Assembly: GCA_021521415.1 (NCBI GenBank)
Contig: JAIQDT010000107.1
Coordinates: 2,666,001-2,730,000 of the forward strand
Direction of reading: 5' to 3'
DNA: 64,000 nt
Origin: Bidens hawaiensis
Taxonomy: Eukaryota; Streptophyta; Magnoliopsida; Asterales; Asteraceae
A program made the position numbers and the translations under genes. Numbering within the stretch: position 1 is the stretch's first letter; each line of letters begins with the position of its first letter. This document shows, piece after piece, positions 22,906-35,370 of this stretch. The notes under the pieces are model-generated. The model was not told the origin of the DNA. It saw only the letters and a list, made by a program, of their open reading frames with translations, and did not search any database.

Positions 22906-23839
22906 CTCCTAGAATCACAGCATACAATGTTAGACATGAACTCTCGGTTTCATATGCAACACACCATACATGTAATAAAAGGTAGAAAAGAAAAGAAAGA
23001 AAAAGAAATAGAAACATCGCATCACAACCATATAATAATCCAAATAATAATTCATGATTAAAACCATTGTATCCGCTACAAAGTATTTAAAATCAATCCT
23101 TAAAATTATAGAAAAAAATATAAGTTTGGATGGAGACAACCCCTCCATCTATGCGTTATCCACCTTAAATGTAATCGTCTAAGGACACGTCTGAGTGTGA
23201 CTCCTCCTCAGCCGGCTCTTCCTCCGGTTCCTATTCGGGTTCCTCCTCGGGATCTTCTTCGGGTTCTTCCTCGAGATCTTCTTTGCTGCGTTAGGGGAAA
23301 TTCGCGCCTCTAGTGTCTCACAACGAGCTGAGCTACTGCTGCAAGGCTTCTTGATTTCCAAACTTCGTTCTGCAAGTCTATCAGCTTTGATTACATCTTA
23401 GTCATTACTTTCATTTGCTGCACATGAGCATCCTGAACTTCCTTCATGGCTTCGGTCAGGTAGGTAAGTCTCCTCCAAGCATCAGCTCCATCCTCTTTCA
23501 CCTCAGTAACCTTCGCTCTCGTCGAGCGCATAAAGCCCACTTCACACTCTAAACAGGAAGCGAGAGTTGCGAAAGCACGCTCCATTTGTTGGGTTATGGG
23601 TGGTAGCGTGTTGAAGGATATAGGACAGCCCGGGAGAGGTAGTGGTGGAACTTGCTCACAGTAAACCAAACGCTCGATCAGACCCGGGTACCAACTCCAG
23701 TTACCGTTGTCTTCGTACACGTCTCCAGATGGGCGATGTCTCTTTGGTGCAGGGGCTGCTAGTGTTAGGACTACTCGAGGTGGTGATGAGTCGGGTAGAT
23801 GTGGTTTAGAAGACGTCACCATACCCTGAATCTGGGGTA

Positions 23840-24403
23840 TCAAAACATCAATATACATCTCGATTCTCTAACTTGGCAGATCTACCATCCGCGAGCACAT
23901 CACCACCAGCTCATGGGAACGGGTGGTGTAGGCTTCAATCTCAGAACCCACCATCTTTAACGCCCAAAATTCCGACTCCAACTTCGAGATTTCATCTCTA
24001 GGACAATACTCTTCTCGCATCGTGTTCTTGAATTTCTCCCAATTCATAGCATTTGCCAATTCCAAACCTAGGAAACCTATGGCTCCCACCAGGTGAGGGC
24101 GGAATCTTGCAATGTTCCAGTAGCAAACTTGACCCTGCTCGCTGATGGACAATTACACATCCCAAAAGCTGATTTAGCCTTCTCAGCCCAACGCAGGAAA
24201 CCTATGGCTCTCTCGGTGCCTTCGAACGAACTGGGTTTACAGTCTAAGTAATTCTTGAAAGTACAGACTCCAACTTGACCTCTGGCTTGATTCTGAACAT
24301 GCGCAGCTAGAGCTGCCGCCGCATGGTCATTCAGCAAGGCTTGGATTTCGGCCGCCGTCATGTTGATGTTACCGCGACCACGACCAGCGTTTCTTCCAGG
24401 CAT
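23840..24403 (-). pseudogene. Gypsy gag, N-terminal part (rightmost array copy)
   Basis: MPGRNAGRGRGNINMTAAE starts a frame at 24403-24077. It runs through TFKNYLDCKPSSFEGTE, FLRWAEKAKSAF and VKFATGTLQDSALTWW, a clear Ty3/gypsy Gag region. A frameshift near 24090 passes reading to 24152-23868 with NAMNWEKFKNTMREEYC and TTRSHELVVMC. The end is fused to the next unit's ORF1 rather than to the rest of gag. Confidence 0.8.
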
Positions 24404-24662
24404 CTTCTAGAATCACAGCATACAATGTTAGACATGAACTCTCGGTTTCATATGCAACACACCATACATGTAATAAAAGGTAGAAAAGAAAAGAAAGAAA
24501 AAGAAATAGAAACATCGCATCACAACTATACAATAATCCAAATAATAATTCATGATTAAAACCATTGTATCCGCTACAAAGTATTTAAAATCAATCCTTA
24601 AAATTATAGAAAAAAATATAAGTTTGGATGGAGACAACCCCTCCATCTATGCGTTATCCTCC

Positions 24663-25359
24663 TTAAATGTCATCGTCTAAGGACACGTCTGAGTGTGACT
24701 CCTCCTCAGCCGGCTCTTCCTCCGGTTCCTCTTCGGGTTCCTCCTCGGGATCTTCTTCGGGTTCTTCCTCGAGATCTTCTTTGCTGCGTTAGGGGAAATT
24801 CGCGCCTCTAGTGTCTCAAAACGAGCTGAGCTACTGCTGCAAGGCTTCTTGATTTCCAAACTTCGTTCTGCAAGTCTATCATCTTTGATTACATCTTGGT
24901 CATTACTTTCATTTGCTTCACATGAGCATACTGAACTTCCTTCATGGCTTTGGTCAGGTAGGTAAGTCTCCTCCAAGCATCAGCTCCATCCTCTTTCACC
25001 TCAGTAACCTTCGCTCTCGTGGAGCGCATAAAGCCCACTTCACACTCTAAACAGGAAGCGAGAGTTGCGAAAGCACGCTCCATTTGTTGGGTTATGGGTG
25101 GTAGCGTGTTGAAGGATATAGGACAGCCCGGGAGAGGTAGTGGTGGAACTTGCTCACGGTAAACCAAACGCTCGATCAGACCCGGGTACCAACTCCAGTT
25201 ACCGTTGTCTTCGTACACGTCTCCAGATGGGCGATTTCTCTTTGGTGCAGGGGCTGCTAGTGTCAGGACTACTCGAGGTGGTGATGAGTCGGGTAGATGT
25301 GGTTCCTTTCCAGGGGTATGAGACACCGAGTCGGATGACGATGCTGATGGCGTCGACAT
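24663..25359 (-). pseudogene. ORF1 upstream of gag, parental copy
   Basis: The start at 25359 (MSTPSASSSDSVSHTPG) is chosen because it begins a Ser/Thr-rich protein-like stretch and lies about 180 bp inside the primer site. The frame continues through DVYEDNGNWSWYPGLIERL, QMERAFATLASCLECEVGF and DAWRRLTYLTKAMKEVQ, with a likely helical segment, to a stop at 24889. A Glu-rich tail (EEEPEEDPEEEP, then SLDDDI) lies in another frame and ends at 24663. I do not recognise the family. A separate ORF ahead of gag is unusual for a chromovirus-type gypsy element. Earlier copies lack the first 18 or so residues. Confidence 0.6.
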
Positions 25360-25536
25360 CCCTACAGGATAAGTCGTGTATGGGTTACGCGCGTATGAGT
25401 GAATGAGGTTAAGAGATAAAGAAATTGAATAACTAAATATATAATACATATTTATATATGCAGTGCATAAAACTATAACTAATGGGTCGTTGCGGTTATA
25501 GGCTAGTATGTATGCATTTATATTTCGCTATAACCA

Positions 25537-25554
25537 ATGGCTCTGATAACAATC
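25537..25554 (-). other. Primer-binding site of the gypsy element
   Basis: On the minus strand the sequence after the LTR end reads GATTGTTATCAGAGCCATTG, close to the tRNA-Met primer site TGGTATCAGAGCC. This fixes the LTR boundary at 25555 and the minus orientation. Confidence 0.7.
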
Positions 25555-28036
25555 TGTCACACCCTCAAAATCCACTAACGTAGTTTTACCGTTAGAGGGT
25601 GTGAACTAACAGGATCAGAATCATTAGTTATAACCAAACACCATAAATAAAGTTTTCAAAAACCACCAAGACATCGAGTCTTAAGTAAAATGCGAAAGCG
25701 AAAAGTGTAAAGCAAAAAAGTTGCGCCACACAGGATGACTTAAAACACAAGTTATCAAGATAAAAATTTAAAAGAAGTTTTAAATCAATGGTGTTCAGCG
25801 AATGCATGTCCAATACCGCTCGACCGCCTCGGCTACTTGAGAATAACATACTAACAGTGTCAACACAGGGTTGGTGAGTTCACAAGTTTATACAAATAAA
25901 GCGTTTGCGTTTTAGCGTTACCAGATAATTTTAAGTCAATTATATGTCAATAGGTAGCTAATCTATCAAGCATGTGTTACTAAGTTTTCGACACCGAAGC
26001 TGACTGTTTAACGATTGCCTTGCCACCATGTCACCAACGACCATGGTAATGTGTTAGCCAAAATTTACACCCACTCGACCTACAGTCGAGTTTAGAGTTG
26101 GGTGGGGTTTGTCAAACCAAGTAGTACAACTCAAAGGTGACTCGCTATTATCCAAATATTAACCGGTTCGATTTTTAGAAGTACTTTAGTTGGTTTGTTT
26201 TCCAGTTAGCCTTACAAGTGATATATAATAACGTAACAAAATCTACATTGTTGGAGTATGTTATCTCCCCCTAATAAAAGCGTTAAAAAGAGTAAAAGGG
26301 GCCGTGAAACTCACTGTTTACGAAGATAACAAAAAGATCCGAGAAAGGTGTGCGTCACAGAAAATCCTCACTAGTGCTCTAAAAACAAAACGAGATTTTT
26401 AAGTATTTGAACTACGAGTGAGTCCCTAGACTCGACACATAAAACTTATGCATGAGATGTGTTCGTGTTACTTTGTGAAATAGGTGTGACTCGAAAAACA
26501 CGTTGGTGATTAGTTACATGTGTGAACAAATATTAAGTGTTAAGTTTTACCATTATACATTACTAGAAACTATCCCCCACAAGGGAAATTAAGTCAAAAC
26601 ATAGCAAACATCGATCAACAATACGCTTTTCATGTTAATTCAAATAGTCCAGCAGCTAATATACCAAGACAAATTTTTACTCGTCAAGATTATTCTATTT
26701 AATAAATCATAACATATCAAATAAATCACCAAAAATCATCACAGAAGAACACATGAGTTAGGTTTCCAAAAATATTTTTATTTTACTTTTATCACATATG
26801 GTTTTCTCACAATGATCAAAACAACACAGTAAACACATAGCAGTCATTATGATGCGCAACAGAATATTATTTGTTATTCCCATTACATGGTAAATCCAAT
26901 TAATGCAAGACCAATTGAGTTAGATTCCTAATTCAAATTATTAACTAACAGAAGTAGAACAAACCCATTTGGTCTTGTCATTTATAAGATATACTAATTA
27001 CAAAACAGCCTACCAGCAGACTTCCCGAATCAGACTTGTACAACAGATTTCTAAAATAATAAAAACTAACTTTTACACGTCAAAAAATTACAAACTAAGA
27101 CTTTTTAGAAACTAAACTCGAACTACTACATCATAGAATCAATAATCACTTCCAAATACAATATTAACATCAAGTTATAGTCGTTTAAACACAAATTCAA
27201 GAATCTATCTAGCATCAGTTTTCATCAAAACTCAACATACAATTAACCTATGAACTAGAAATCATGCATACAACTCTCTACATACATAATCCACAAACCA
27301 TGCATCTCAATTTCATCTTTCATGCATATCTAGGGTTTTACTTCAAAATTCAATTTCAAGAAACATGTAATTAAGAATCAAAAACAATACAACTAGTTAT
27401 CAATTCACTAGTATTCATCAACAAACACACAAATAAACCCTAACTCATCTTAAATAATCACTTTCAAGATTTAGAGTTTTGATTAACATGTTCACTAGCA
27501 TAATTAAACCCATAGAATGACTAAAGGGAATGTTAATTACCTATCTAGCACCTTGAATCCTCCAACCAAACTTGAAAATCACTTTGTATGTGTGTGTGTT
27601 GTGGGTTACGGCTGCCAAGAGAGGGAGAGAGGGAGAGATCGATCGCAAGGTGGGGGGGGGAGTTAGGGTTCTTGATTATATTATTAATTATGTTACACAT
27701 AACCCCCTAATATTCTAGTTAATCAATTTCTAGCATAAAATGGACTTTTGCTTCTTGAGTTAATGTTCTACATATAAATATCAAGCAACACATAAACTTA
27801 ACACATAATTATCAAATACTTGTTGTTTTGATATTTATCGTTTGTTCACCAACGGTTTGAATTGACTCGTGTGTGTTTCAGTGAATTTCCGAAAGACTAC
27901 TTGTGTAATGATTGTCATGCGTCATTTAAACCCTAATTAAAATGTAATGAGATATGCGTTATAGTTCGTGTGATCTTAAGTTTGAATTAACGAAGTTCGT
28001 ATTAACGGAGTTAACCTGAAATTGACGAGTGTCACA
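25555..28036 (-). repeat. 5' LTR of the array-bearing gypsy element
   Basis: On the plus strand it begins TGTCACACCCTCAAAATCC and ends GACGAGTGTCACA. On its own strand it therefore starts TGTGACACTCG and ends GGGTGTGACA, with canonical TG...CA ends. At 2.48 kb it suits a long-LTR chromovirus. No gene is visible inside; a G-rich and GAGA-type tract lies at 27610-27665. It interrupts the end of an older gypsy pol at 28037. The partner 3' LTR is not in the window. Confidence 0.75.
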
Positions 28037-28445
28037 ACTTTGTCTTAATTTAATATTCACGTTCCCAAGTAACTTCAGCACCTCGTTTAGATTCCCAATG
28101 AACTTTAACTAACGAAATTCAGCTACACTGTGTTTCCTTATCCATGCGATCCATAATTTCAACGGGTTTCTTACAATATGCGTGGTCTCATCAATATGAA
28201 CTTCATCAAGTGGTATATGGAGATTACCTTCGGCTAGACAGTTCTTGAGGTTCAAGATATGAAAAGTCGGATGAACATTAGAGAGTTCATCGAGAAGATC
28301 GAGCTTGTAAACGACTTTACCAACTCTATCGATTATCTTGAATAGATCAACGAGTCGATGTGATAAATTTCCTATTTTACCTAAGAGAATGAATCCTTTC
28401 CAAGGAAATACATTGAGAAGGAGCTAATAATCAATATTGAACCCG
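28037..28445 (-). pseudogene. Integrase C-terminus and chromodomain relic
   Basis: Read leftward, NLSHRLVDLFKIIDRVGKV, YKLDLLDELSNVHPTFH and LAEGNLHIPLDEVHID match the integrase tail of plant chromoviruses. The following WNSRRGPEFTWERE-like region is badly eroded. It is cut at 28036 by the younger LTR. Confidence 0.65.
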
Positions 28446-28582
28446 TGAGGCTTTCAACGTCTATCGGCTTAACTCTTTTGACGACTTCTTGCGGCGAAAA
28501 GATTCTTATGGATTTGAGAAATTATATCGGACGTCTCTTGAACCATCTCATGACCGGTTATTTGAGATTCACCAATTTCGTT

Positions 28583-29556
28583 TCAACAAATCGGGGAATG
28601 ACATTTTCGGCCATAAAGAGCTTCGAACGGAGCCATTCTAATGCTAGAGTGGAAACCACTGTTGTACAAGAACTTAATGAGTGATAGATGTTCATCCCAA
28701 TTTCCACCAAATTCAAGTACACAAAATCTGAGTATATCCTCCAAACGCTGAATAGTTCTCTCGGATTGACCATCGGTTTGAGGATGATAAGCAGTACTAA
28801 GGTCAAATAGAGTTCCCCAGTCTTTTTGAAGGGATTTCCAAAAATGCAAGAAGAAGCGACCAACACAATTGGATATGATAGTCAAAGATACTCCATGACG
28901 AAAAGTGATGTGCTTGATATAAAGCTTAGCAAGTTGCTCGCATGATTTTTTCTCTCGAATGGGGATGAAATAAGCATATCTGGTTAATTGATTGATGATT
29001 CCCAAATACTATCATATTGGTTACGGGTTGTCGGGAGTTTAGTGATGAAATTCATAACAACGTCATCCCACTTGCAAATGGGAATCGGAGGTTGCTCGAG
29101 TAAACCAAAAGGCGTTTGATGCTAAGCTTTTACATTAGAAAACCTAAGAAACTTTAATACATATATCGCAATATCCTTCTTCATTCCGAGCCACCAATAG
29201 ATAGAACGAAGTTCGGCATATATTTTATCCGCACCGAGATTAACGGAGCATTGTGCCTTATGTGCTTCATCCAAGATGAAGGTGCGAAGATCATCACAAT
29301 CGGGAATCCATAAATGATTGATAAAGTAAAGCAAACCATTTCGTTTGGTTTTGAGTTGTAGTTTGGCACCACACATCTCATCATACATATTACCTTTGGT
29401 GACGGACGTGTTGAGCTTCATAGACACAACAAAGAAGATCGGGTTGATTAACAACGCAATTAAGCAACAATGATTTAATATGGTCCTTACGGCTAAGGGT
29501 ATTGGCCACGGCATTTTCTTTAATGGGATGGTAGCAAATCTCAAAATCATAGTCAC
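28583..29556 (-). pseudogene. Chromovirus integrase relic
   Basis: The zinc-finger part lies at about 29556-29122 (DEAHKAQCSVNLGADKIYAEL and YWWLGMKKDIAIYV). The core lies at 29005-28583 (LTRYAYFIPI, FRHGVSLTIISN, STAYHPQTDGQSERTIQ, APFEALYGRKCHSP). The usual ISDRDSRF active-site block reads ISNCVGRF, so the second catalytic Asp is Asn. The frames are interrupted between the two parts. It cannot be active. Confidence 0.8.
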
Positions 29557-29997
29557 TAAGTAACTCAGCCCAGCGTTGTTGTCTCATGTTGAATTTTGTT
29601 TTTGATAAAAAAAAATGTGTCGAAGACTCTTATGATCGGTGTAAACGACACATTTCTTGCCATAGAGATAGTGTCTCCTCATTTTTAGAGCGAATACAAC
29701 CGCACTAAGTTCTAAATCGTGCGTCATATAATTTATTTCATAGATCTCGAGTTGTCTCATGGCGTAAGCAATAACCTTGCCACTGACTGAGACATTGGTT
29801 AGAAGCGTCGCAAAAGACAATGAAATCATCATTACCTTGTGGAGGGTTAGAATAGAAGCATTACAAAGCATATCTTTTAGAGTTTGAAAGGCTTCTTCTT
29901 GCTTCGACCTCTCATAGGGCTTACCCTTGTGAGTTAAGGCGGTGAGAGGTAAAGAAAGTTTGGAAAAATTGCGGATGAAACGACGAAAATATCCCAC
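29390..29997 (-). pseudogene. Chromovirus RNase H relic
   Basis: [21 protein letters not shown] and [19 protein letters not shown] are followed by [34 protein letters not shown] and [12 protein letters not shown]. The next frame has RQQRWAELLSDYDFEICYHP and NTLSRK. These are RT connection and RNase H blocks in the usual order. Confidence 0.8.
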
Positions 29998-30138
29998 TAA
30001 ACTAAGGAAAGAACGAACTTAGGTTTGAGAAGTTTGGGTTTTCCAATTCCTGACGGCTTTGATTTTGGCGGGATCAACGTGCATACCTCTGTCGTTTACT
30101 ACATGGCCCAAAAATTGAACTTGCTTTAGCCAAAATTC

Positions 30139-30660
30139 TCAATTAGAGAACTTCACATAAATTTGTTCTATTCTCAAAAGATCGAGAATAGCACGCAAGT
30201 GCTTCTTGTGATCGGTTTCGGTTGTGGAATAGATTAGGATATCGTCGATGAAAACAATTACGAATTTATCCAAGTAGGGTTTGCAAACACGGTTCATGAG
30301 GTCCTTGAAAACCATGGGTGCATTGGTTAGCCTAAAAGGCATAACGCAAAATTTATAATGCCCATATCGAGTACGAAAGTCGATTTTGGGTATATCTTCT
30401 TCATTGACAAGTAGTTGATGATACCCTGAAGGGAGATAGATTTTCGAAAAACAAAGCGACTCCTTTAAGTTGATCGAAGAAAGTCATCGATGCGAGGTAA
30501 ATGGTAACTATTCTTGATGGTGGATTTTGTAGAGATCACGGTAATCGATGCACACGCGAAATGTTACGTCTTTTTTCTTCACAAACAAAACTGGTGCACC
30601 CCACGGGGATGAACTAGGACAAATAAAACCCATGTCCAAAAGTTCTTAGAGTTGTTTTAA
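30139..30660 (-). pseudogene. Chromovirus RT relic
   Basis: [38 protein letters not shown] and [18 protein letters not shown] lie at 30342-30139. The FIDD catalytic pair is kept. Upstream blocks ([26 protein letters not shown]) are out of frame to about 30660. Confidence 0.75.
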
Positions 30661-30682
30661 AATTTTTGCATTTTGGAGGTTG

Positions 30683-31258
30683 CTAGACGGTAAGTTGATT
30701 TGGCAACGAGACTAGCTTCGAGTACAAGATCGATACTGAACTCGACTTGTTGAGTGGGAGGAAGTCTAAAACGTCTTTGAGAAAAACATCAGGAAAACAA
30801 CAGACTATTGGGATATTGAAAAGTTTCTTCTTTAGTTCGAGTTTCTTCTCGATTAAATGGGCGTCCCATGACATAGCCTTGGCGACTTCGGCTCCACGGG
30901 AGTATTTCTCATTGTTCCACCAAGTAAGGACTCTCAACTCCAAGACACTCGAAGCATAGGTGGTTTTCTTGTCTTCGGGAAATTGTCAATGGATGAAAAA
31001 GCTCTCAATGCTTTCAAACCACTGGAGGAGGATGGTAGCATCCTTCTCTCTAACAAACTTGGGAGGGTTAAAAGAGATAAGTTTCTTGTAAGAACAAGCA
31101 ACGGGGGTTTGTGGTTCCAGCGGCGGCATTAATGGTTAGCATTTGAATGATGAGTTCGGGGAGCATGGTAGCCATCTCCTTGGAAAACTATGGGATCATC
31201 ATCTTCTTAGAGATCTTCTTGTTCCTTGCGGTACGAACGTAGTGTCCGAATGCCATTA
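30683..31258 (-). pseudogene. Chromovirus gag fused by deletion to the protease-RT linker
   Basis: A gag-like start MAFGHYVRTARNKKISKK lies near 31258. A piece with LRVLTWWNNE and SRGAEVAKAMSWD, typical of gypsy Gag, runs directly into IPIVCCFPDVFLKDVLDFLP, which normally lies after the protease. Gag C-terminus, knuckle and protease are therefore missing through an internal deletion near 30850. Confidence 0.65.
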
Positions 31259-31263
31259 TGTGC

Positions 31264-31835
31264 GGACAAAATTTGAAATTTTATGAGATGAGGAAATTCA
31301 TGAAGTTATTATTAAAATTAAATTAAAATAAGAAATTTAAGTTTGGTCACTGTTATGAGGTTGTGATTGAGGTTGAGGATTGAAAATTTAAAACATTCTT
31401 AAATATGATAAAAAGATTTAAGATTTAAAAATTTTATTGGATAATTGAAACATCCATGAACCACCATGAATTTCATGTTTCAATGGCAAATAAAGTTTAA
31501 TTTAATTGAAAATAAATGGTTGGATTTTTCATGAACCATCATGTTTATCCAACAAAACAATCGAATTTCAACTTAAAATCAAGATTTTGGTGTTAGGTTG
31601 TCCATGAACCACCATGGATCCCCAACAAAACATTCAAAAATCGAAATGAGGGGGTTGAAGTGAACAATTTAAGTATTTTCAAAATCACCCTTATACTTTA
31701 CTTGTTCATTTAACAAAATAATAATGAGAAAACTGAGTTTAACCACGTATCACCGTGAATTTGGTTATTAACAAGGGATGTAGTTACCTTTATCACGATA
31801 ATCACTAGATTACTTAAAGCTTTGTAGTATGTGGT
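31264..31835 (-). other. Leader of the decayed chromovirus, short repeats
   Basis: No gene is seen. CATGAACCACCATG-like blocks recur at about 31454, 31531 and 31607, giving an imperfect repeat of about 77 bp. Confidence 0.45.
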
Positions 31836-32156
31836 GTCACACCCCGAAAATCTTAATTTAAGACAACGGAAGACTTTAAATTAAGTCGTTCGGGTTATGG
31901 CATATGCCGATAGCCAATAATAATATGATATGAATATTTAATAATAAAGATTTAACTTATATTTAAAAAAATATTTATTACAATATTAGAATTTATACAC
32001 ATGCTACCGCACGGTTTATTAAAATTCCGGTTTCTTCATTATTCAAACAATTAATCCGCCCTCCTTTCCATGTCTCATCGAAACCATCACTTACCTGAAA
32101 AGCATATTAAAATAAACGTCAACACGAATGTTTGTGAGTTCTCTTTATTGAGTATA

Positions 32157-32194
<38 letters not shown>

Positions 32195-34300
32195 TTATAC
32201 TTACATATATATTATAATATAATTAAAAATAATGAATCGAAACTTCCATATAAATTCATCATGAGAAATCATAATAAACGATATTATACCAATATATCAA
32301 GTAACAAAATAACGAATTCATATCAAATATTTCCATACCATGGTTCAACAACCATTCTTTTTATCATAATTCATTACCATAAGCAACGGTGGTGGCCTTT
32401 CCTACCGTTCTTTTAACATGGTAATAATATTATTCAACAATAGAACTTACTGTATAAACGAAGCATTTTATCTTCTAAACAAATCACACTTTTGTAGACT
32501 AGCAAGGAATACAAAAAGTATATGACTATTAAAATTCATAACTCTATACCTACCATACTCAAAATACTCCAACTTTTAACCCAATGCGATTGGAAACGGG
32601 GGGCGTCACCCCGATAGATCTACCCATATTTCGGTGCCCTTATTAATTCGGTTAACAGTTATTTAACCAAATGTTGACTCATCCCACTTTTTAAACGGTT
32701 TGTAAAATAAAATGCTTTATAAAAACTTCAATAATAAAAATCGATAAAGAATATGTTTTTCCCACAAAACATAATAAAAACATTTCGAAAATGAGGGGTC
32801 GATAGAGAAACTTACGGTTTGAAGCTTTTCGTTCCAAAATCTCGTGTCATATATTAGTACACGTTTTAAATAAAAAATTGGTTGTAGTTTATAAAAATAT
32901 TTTAAGTTTATTAATCCAAATCTAGTGTCCACACAAGCACATAACCAAATAAGGTCCTATTAAGTTAACGAATATGTATATTTTGGTTTTCGTTAACTAT
33001 TGTTTAAATAACTAAATAAATTAATAAACAATTAAAATATAATAAAATATTTAAGTTTCAGTTGCTGGAAAGTTTTAAGAAAATATTAATCTATTATTTT
33101 TCATAAATCTTGTCGGTTTGGTCGGTTTCGGGTTTAAAAACGAACCGTTTGGTTTTTCGTATAAAAATGTAACTTTTAAATCTTGAAAAATGTTTGTTTC
33201 ATATATAGTAGTCAAGTTTTATAAGTTAATTTGCAAAAATATATTATTTTTATTGTCGTTAATATTTTCTTAATATAGCAACTTTTTAATGTTTTCGTGT
33301 CGATTTTCGCTACACGAACCGTTTTAGGACCAAGTTTTGTCATCTTGTCCCTTCCACATATATTAAATTAAGTTATATATGAGAATTTTATAACTTTAGG
33401 AGCTGTTCCAAAAGAGTCCCTAATAGTCGTGTCCGTTCATATTTGAAAGCCGATTTGTCGACCGTTAAAGTTACCGACAATTTAAATAAGTTCACACCAA
33501 TAATCCTATGGACTAAATGCATACATTATAACACCTAATTCATCATATATTTCCAGATTTTTTCATATAGTTTCACACAACACCTTTAATCAATTTTCAA
33601 GTTCATAATTCCTATTTAAGTTTTTTAATAATGTTACTAGTTAAGATTATCATTTCTTATATGAACAAATATTATAATATGACCTAAGAATCCATATTTC
33701 AAACTTATATTATAGGTTTCACAACAAGTTAAAACAACACTTTACAACAATGTTCTTTTTATTCTATTTTGGAAGATTCTAAATGTATGATCATGTAAGT
33801 CTTTTTCAGAGATCATGTATTTTAACTTTTATGTTAATTCTCATTATTATCACTTCATCACATCATTCAACTAAATCATTCAATCATATTCAAATAAATA
33901 AGCATGGTGCACATCAATCAAGTCCACAATCAAACCTGCAACTAGTATAAGTATCCCCAACTCATACTAGAAGCTAAACCATCCCGGACTATCACCCTGC
34001 TAAAAGCAATAGTCAAACATGTATGTTATATGCCACAACGATCCGCAGATCTCAATGTGGTTTACCCAACATAGGGTCATTGTGCGTGGGGGTCTCCCAA
34101 ATAGTACTACTCATACACGCCTCCGGCCCATTCCCTTGGGCTAATGATTATGTAAAATTTGGGACAAAATTTAGCAGTAAAACACTTTTTGATATATATC
34201 ACACCATAAGTAAAACCAGCAAGTAAAAAGGGCAGTACGAAACTCACCTCAGTCCATATGCAATATGTGTAAATGAATGATAATCTATGAGCTTGCAACG
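31836..34300 (-). repeat. LTR-like sequence, far boundary unknown
   Basis: TGTCACACCCCGAAAATC at 31836 matches the minus-strand LTR end style of the neighbouring element (TGTCACACCCTC). AAAAGGGCAGTACGAAACTCACC near 34226 resembles GGGGCCGTGAAACTCACTG at 26297 in that LTR. It is placed where the 5' LTR of the decayed chromovirus should be. No matching far end and no primer site was found. An AC/AT microsatellite lies at 32158-32192. Confidence 0.35.
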
Positions 34301-35365
34301 ATGCCAGACACCACCAAATATGCCTAGTATGTATATAACAATAAGTAGTTTGGCAACGATGTAATATTTGTTATTGGTGTTGTCGTTTAATTGAGCTCTT
34401 TCGGTATGTTTAGGTGTTGAAACTTATTGTCAATTGTTTGGCTCTTAAGTTGGCTTTTCCCATGTTAACTTATTATTGGTCATACACTTCATTTAACTAG
34501 TATTGGTTATAACAAGTAATAACCTCTCCTAGTATTATGTATTAGTCAACCCAAGTGTTCACCACCGTAATATGTTTTAAACAAATAAAGTTTCTTTTTT
34601 TGGAAAGTTCACACACATATGTATGATTATAGCATTAGTATCACATATTAGATCATATAATTCACGTGCAACAAGCAAACATCGTAATACGTAACTTTGT
34701 CAAGTTTAGACAAAATTACCATTTTTTAGTAAGCTCGGTTTCCCATCATGTTTCGGTTATCGTACGATTGCAATTATTAACATAATTAATTCTAATATTT
34801 TTATGTAAAACATAACTTAGTTTTCTTAATGGACGACGATGCCCATCACTACCGGTATTGTCAGTTTAAGGATACTTATAACTACACTTACATGACCCGA
34901 AATCTATATTTTGATGATACCACATTCATTATTAGCAATTAATAGACAAAAATATAATATGATAAATTCTGGAAATTCCATCAAGTTTCAAATGTACGGT
35001 TTCAGTCCCCATACTTTGTTTAATTGACAAAAACGTAACAACTCTAAGACTAGTAACGTAACCATTTATTACCAAAATAAATTATAATTAACTTGTATTT
35101 ATATAATAAATAACTTACTTAATATAAAAATGTTTCTATTTTTATAATTTACAAAACTCTTTGTTTGGTTCGTGTTGTTTTAACCGTAAACTACATTTAA
35201 TTGACGTTTCTTACAGAAAGGCAATGTAAGTTAATAAAACATTTTATGTAATTTAAATAAAATATATCAAGTTATTATTCTTTAAGAAAACATTATATTA
35301 TATGTTTGTATATTCAAATGTCTATTTTATGTTTTAAAACACAAATATCGCGTAGACGTGTATCG
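34301..35365. other. Unassigned AT-rich sequence
   Basis: I see no gene, RNA gene or repeat boundary here. It may be the rest of the LTR-like sequence to the left. It ends at the target site of the Tat element. Confidence 0.3.
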
Positions 35366-35370
35366 TTCGG

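Larger units (their letters stand above)
19237..25304 (-). repeat. Tandem array, 4 x 1498 bp, from a gypsy ORF1-gag segment
   Basis: Full units are 19313-20810, 20811-22308, 22309-23806 and 23807-25304, with a 76-bp partial unit at 19237-19312. Landmarks such as GGGCGATG recur at 19237, 20735, 22233, 23731 and 25229, exactly 1498 bp apart. By eye the units differ only by scattered substitutions. Each unit carries, leftward, most of ORF1, a spacer and the start of gag. The join between units fuses the gag block QIQGMVTSS to the ORF1 block KPHLPDSS. At 25304 the right-most unit continues into the true 5' end of ORF1, so this is the parental copy. Confidence 0.95.

Noticed and set aside
25555..28036. 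Reading this LTR as the 3' LTR of the chromovirus at 28037-31260
   Set aside because: A primer site lies on its left side in the minus orientation and no purine tract is seen at 28037. It therefore fits better as the 5' LTR of the array-bearing element.
34023..34226. 67-codon plus-strand frame
   Set aside because: It has no family motifs and lies in LTR-like sequence that shares blocks with the LTR at 25555-28036.
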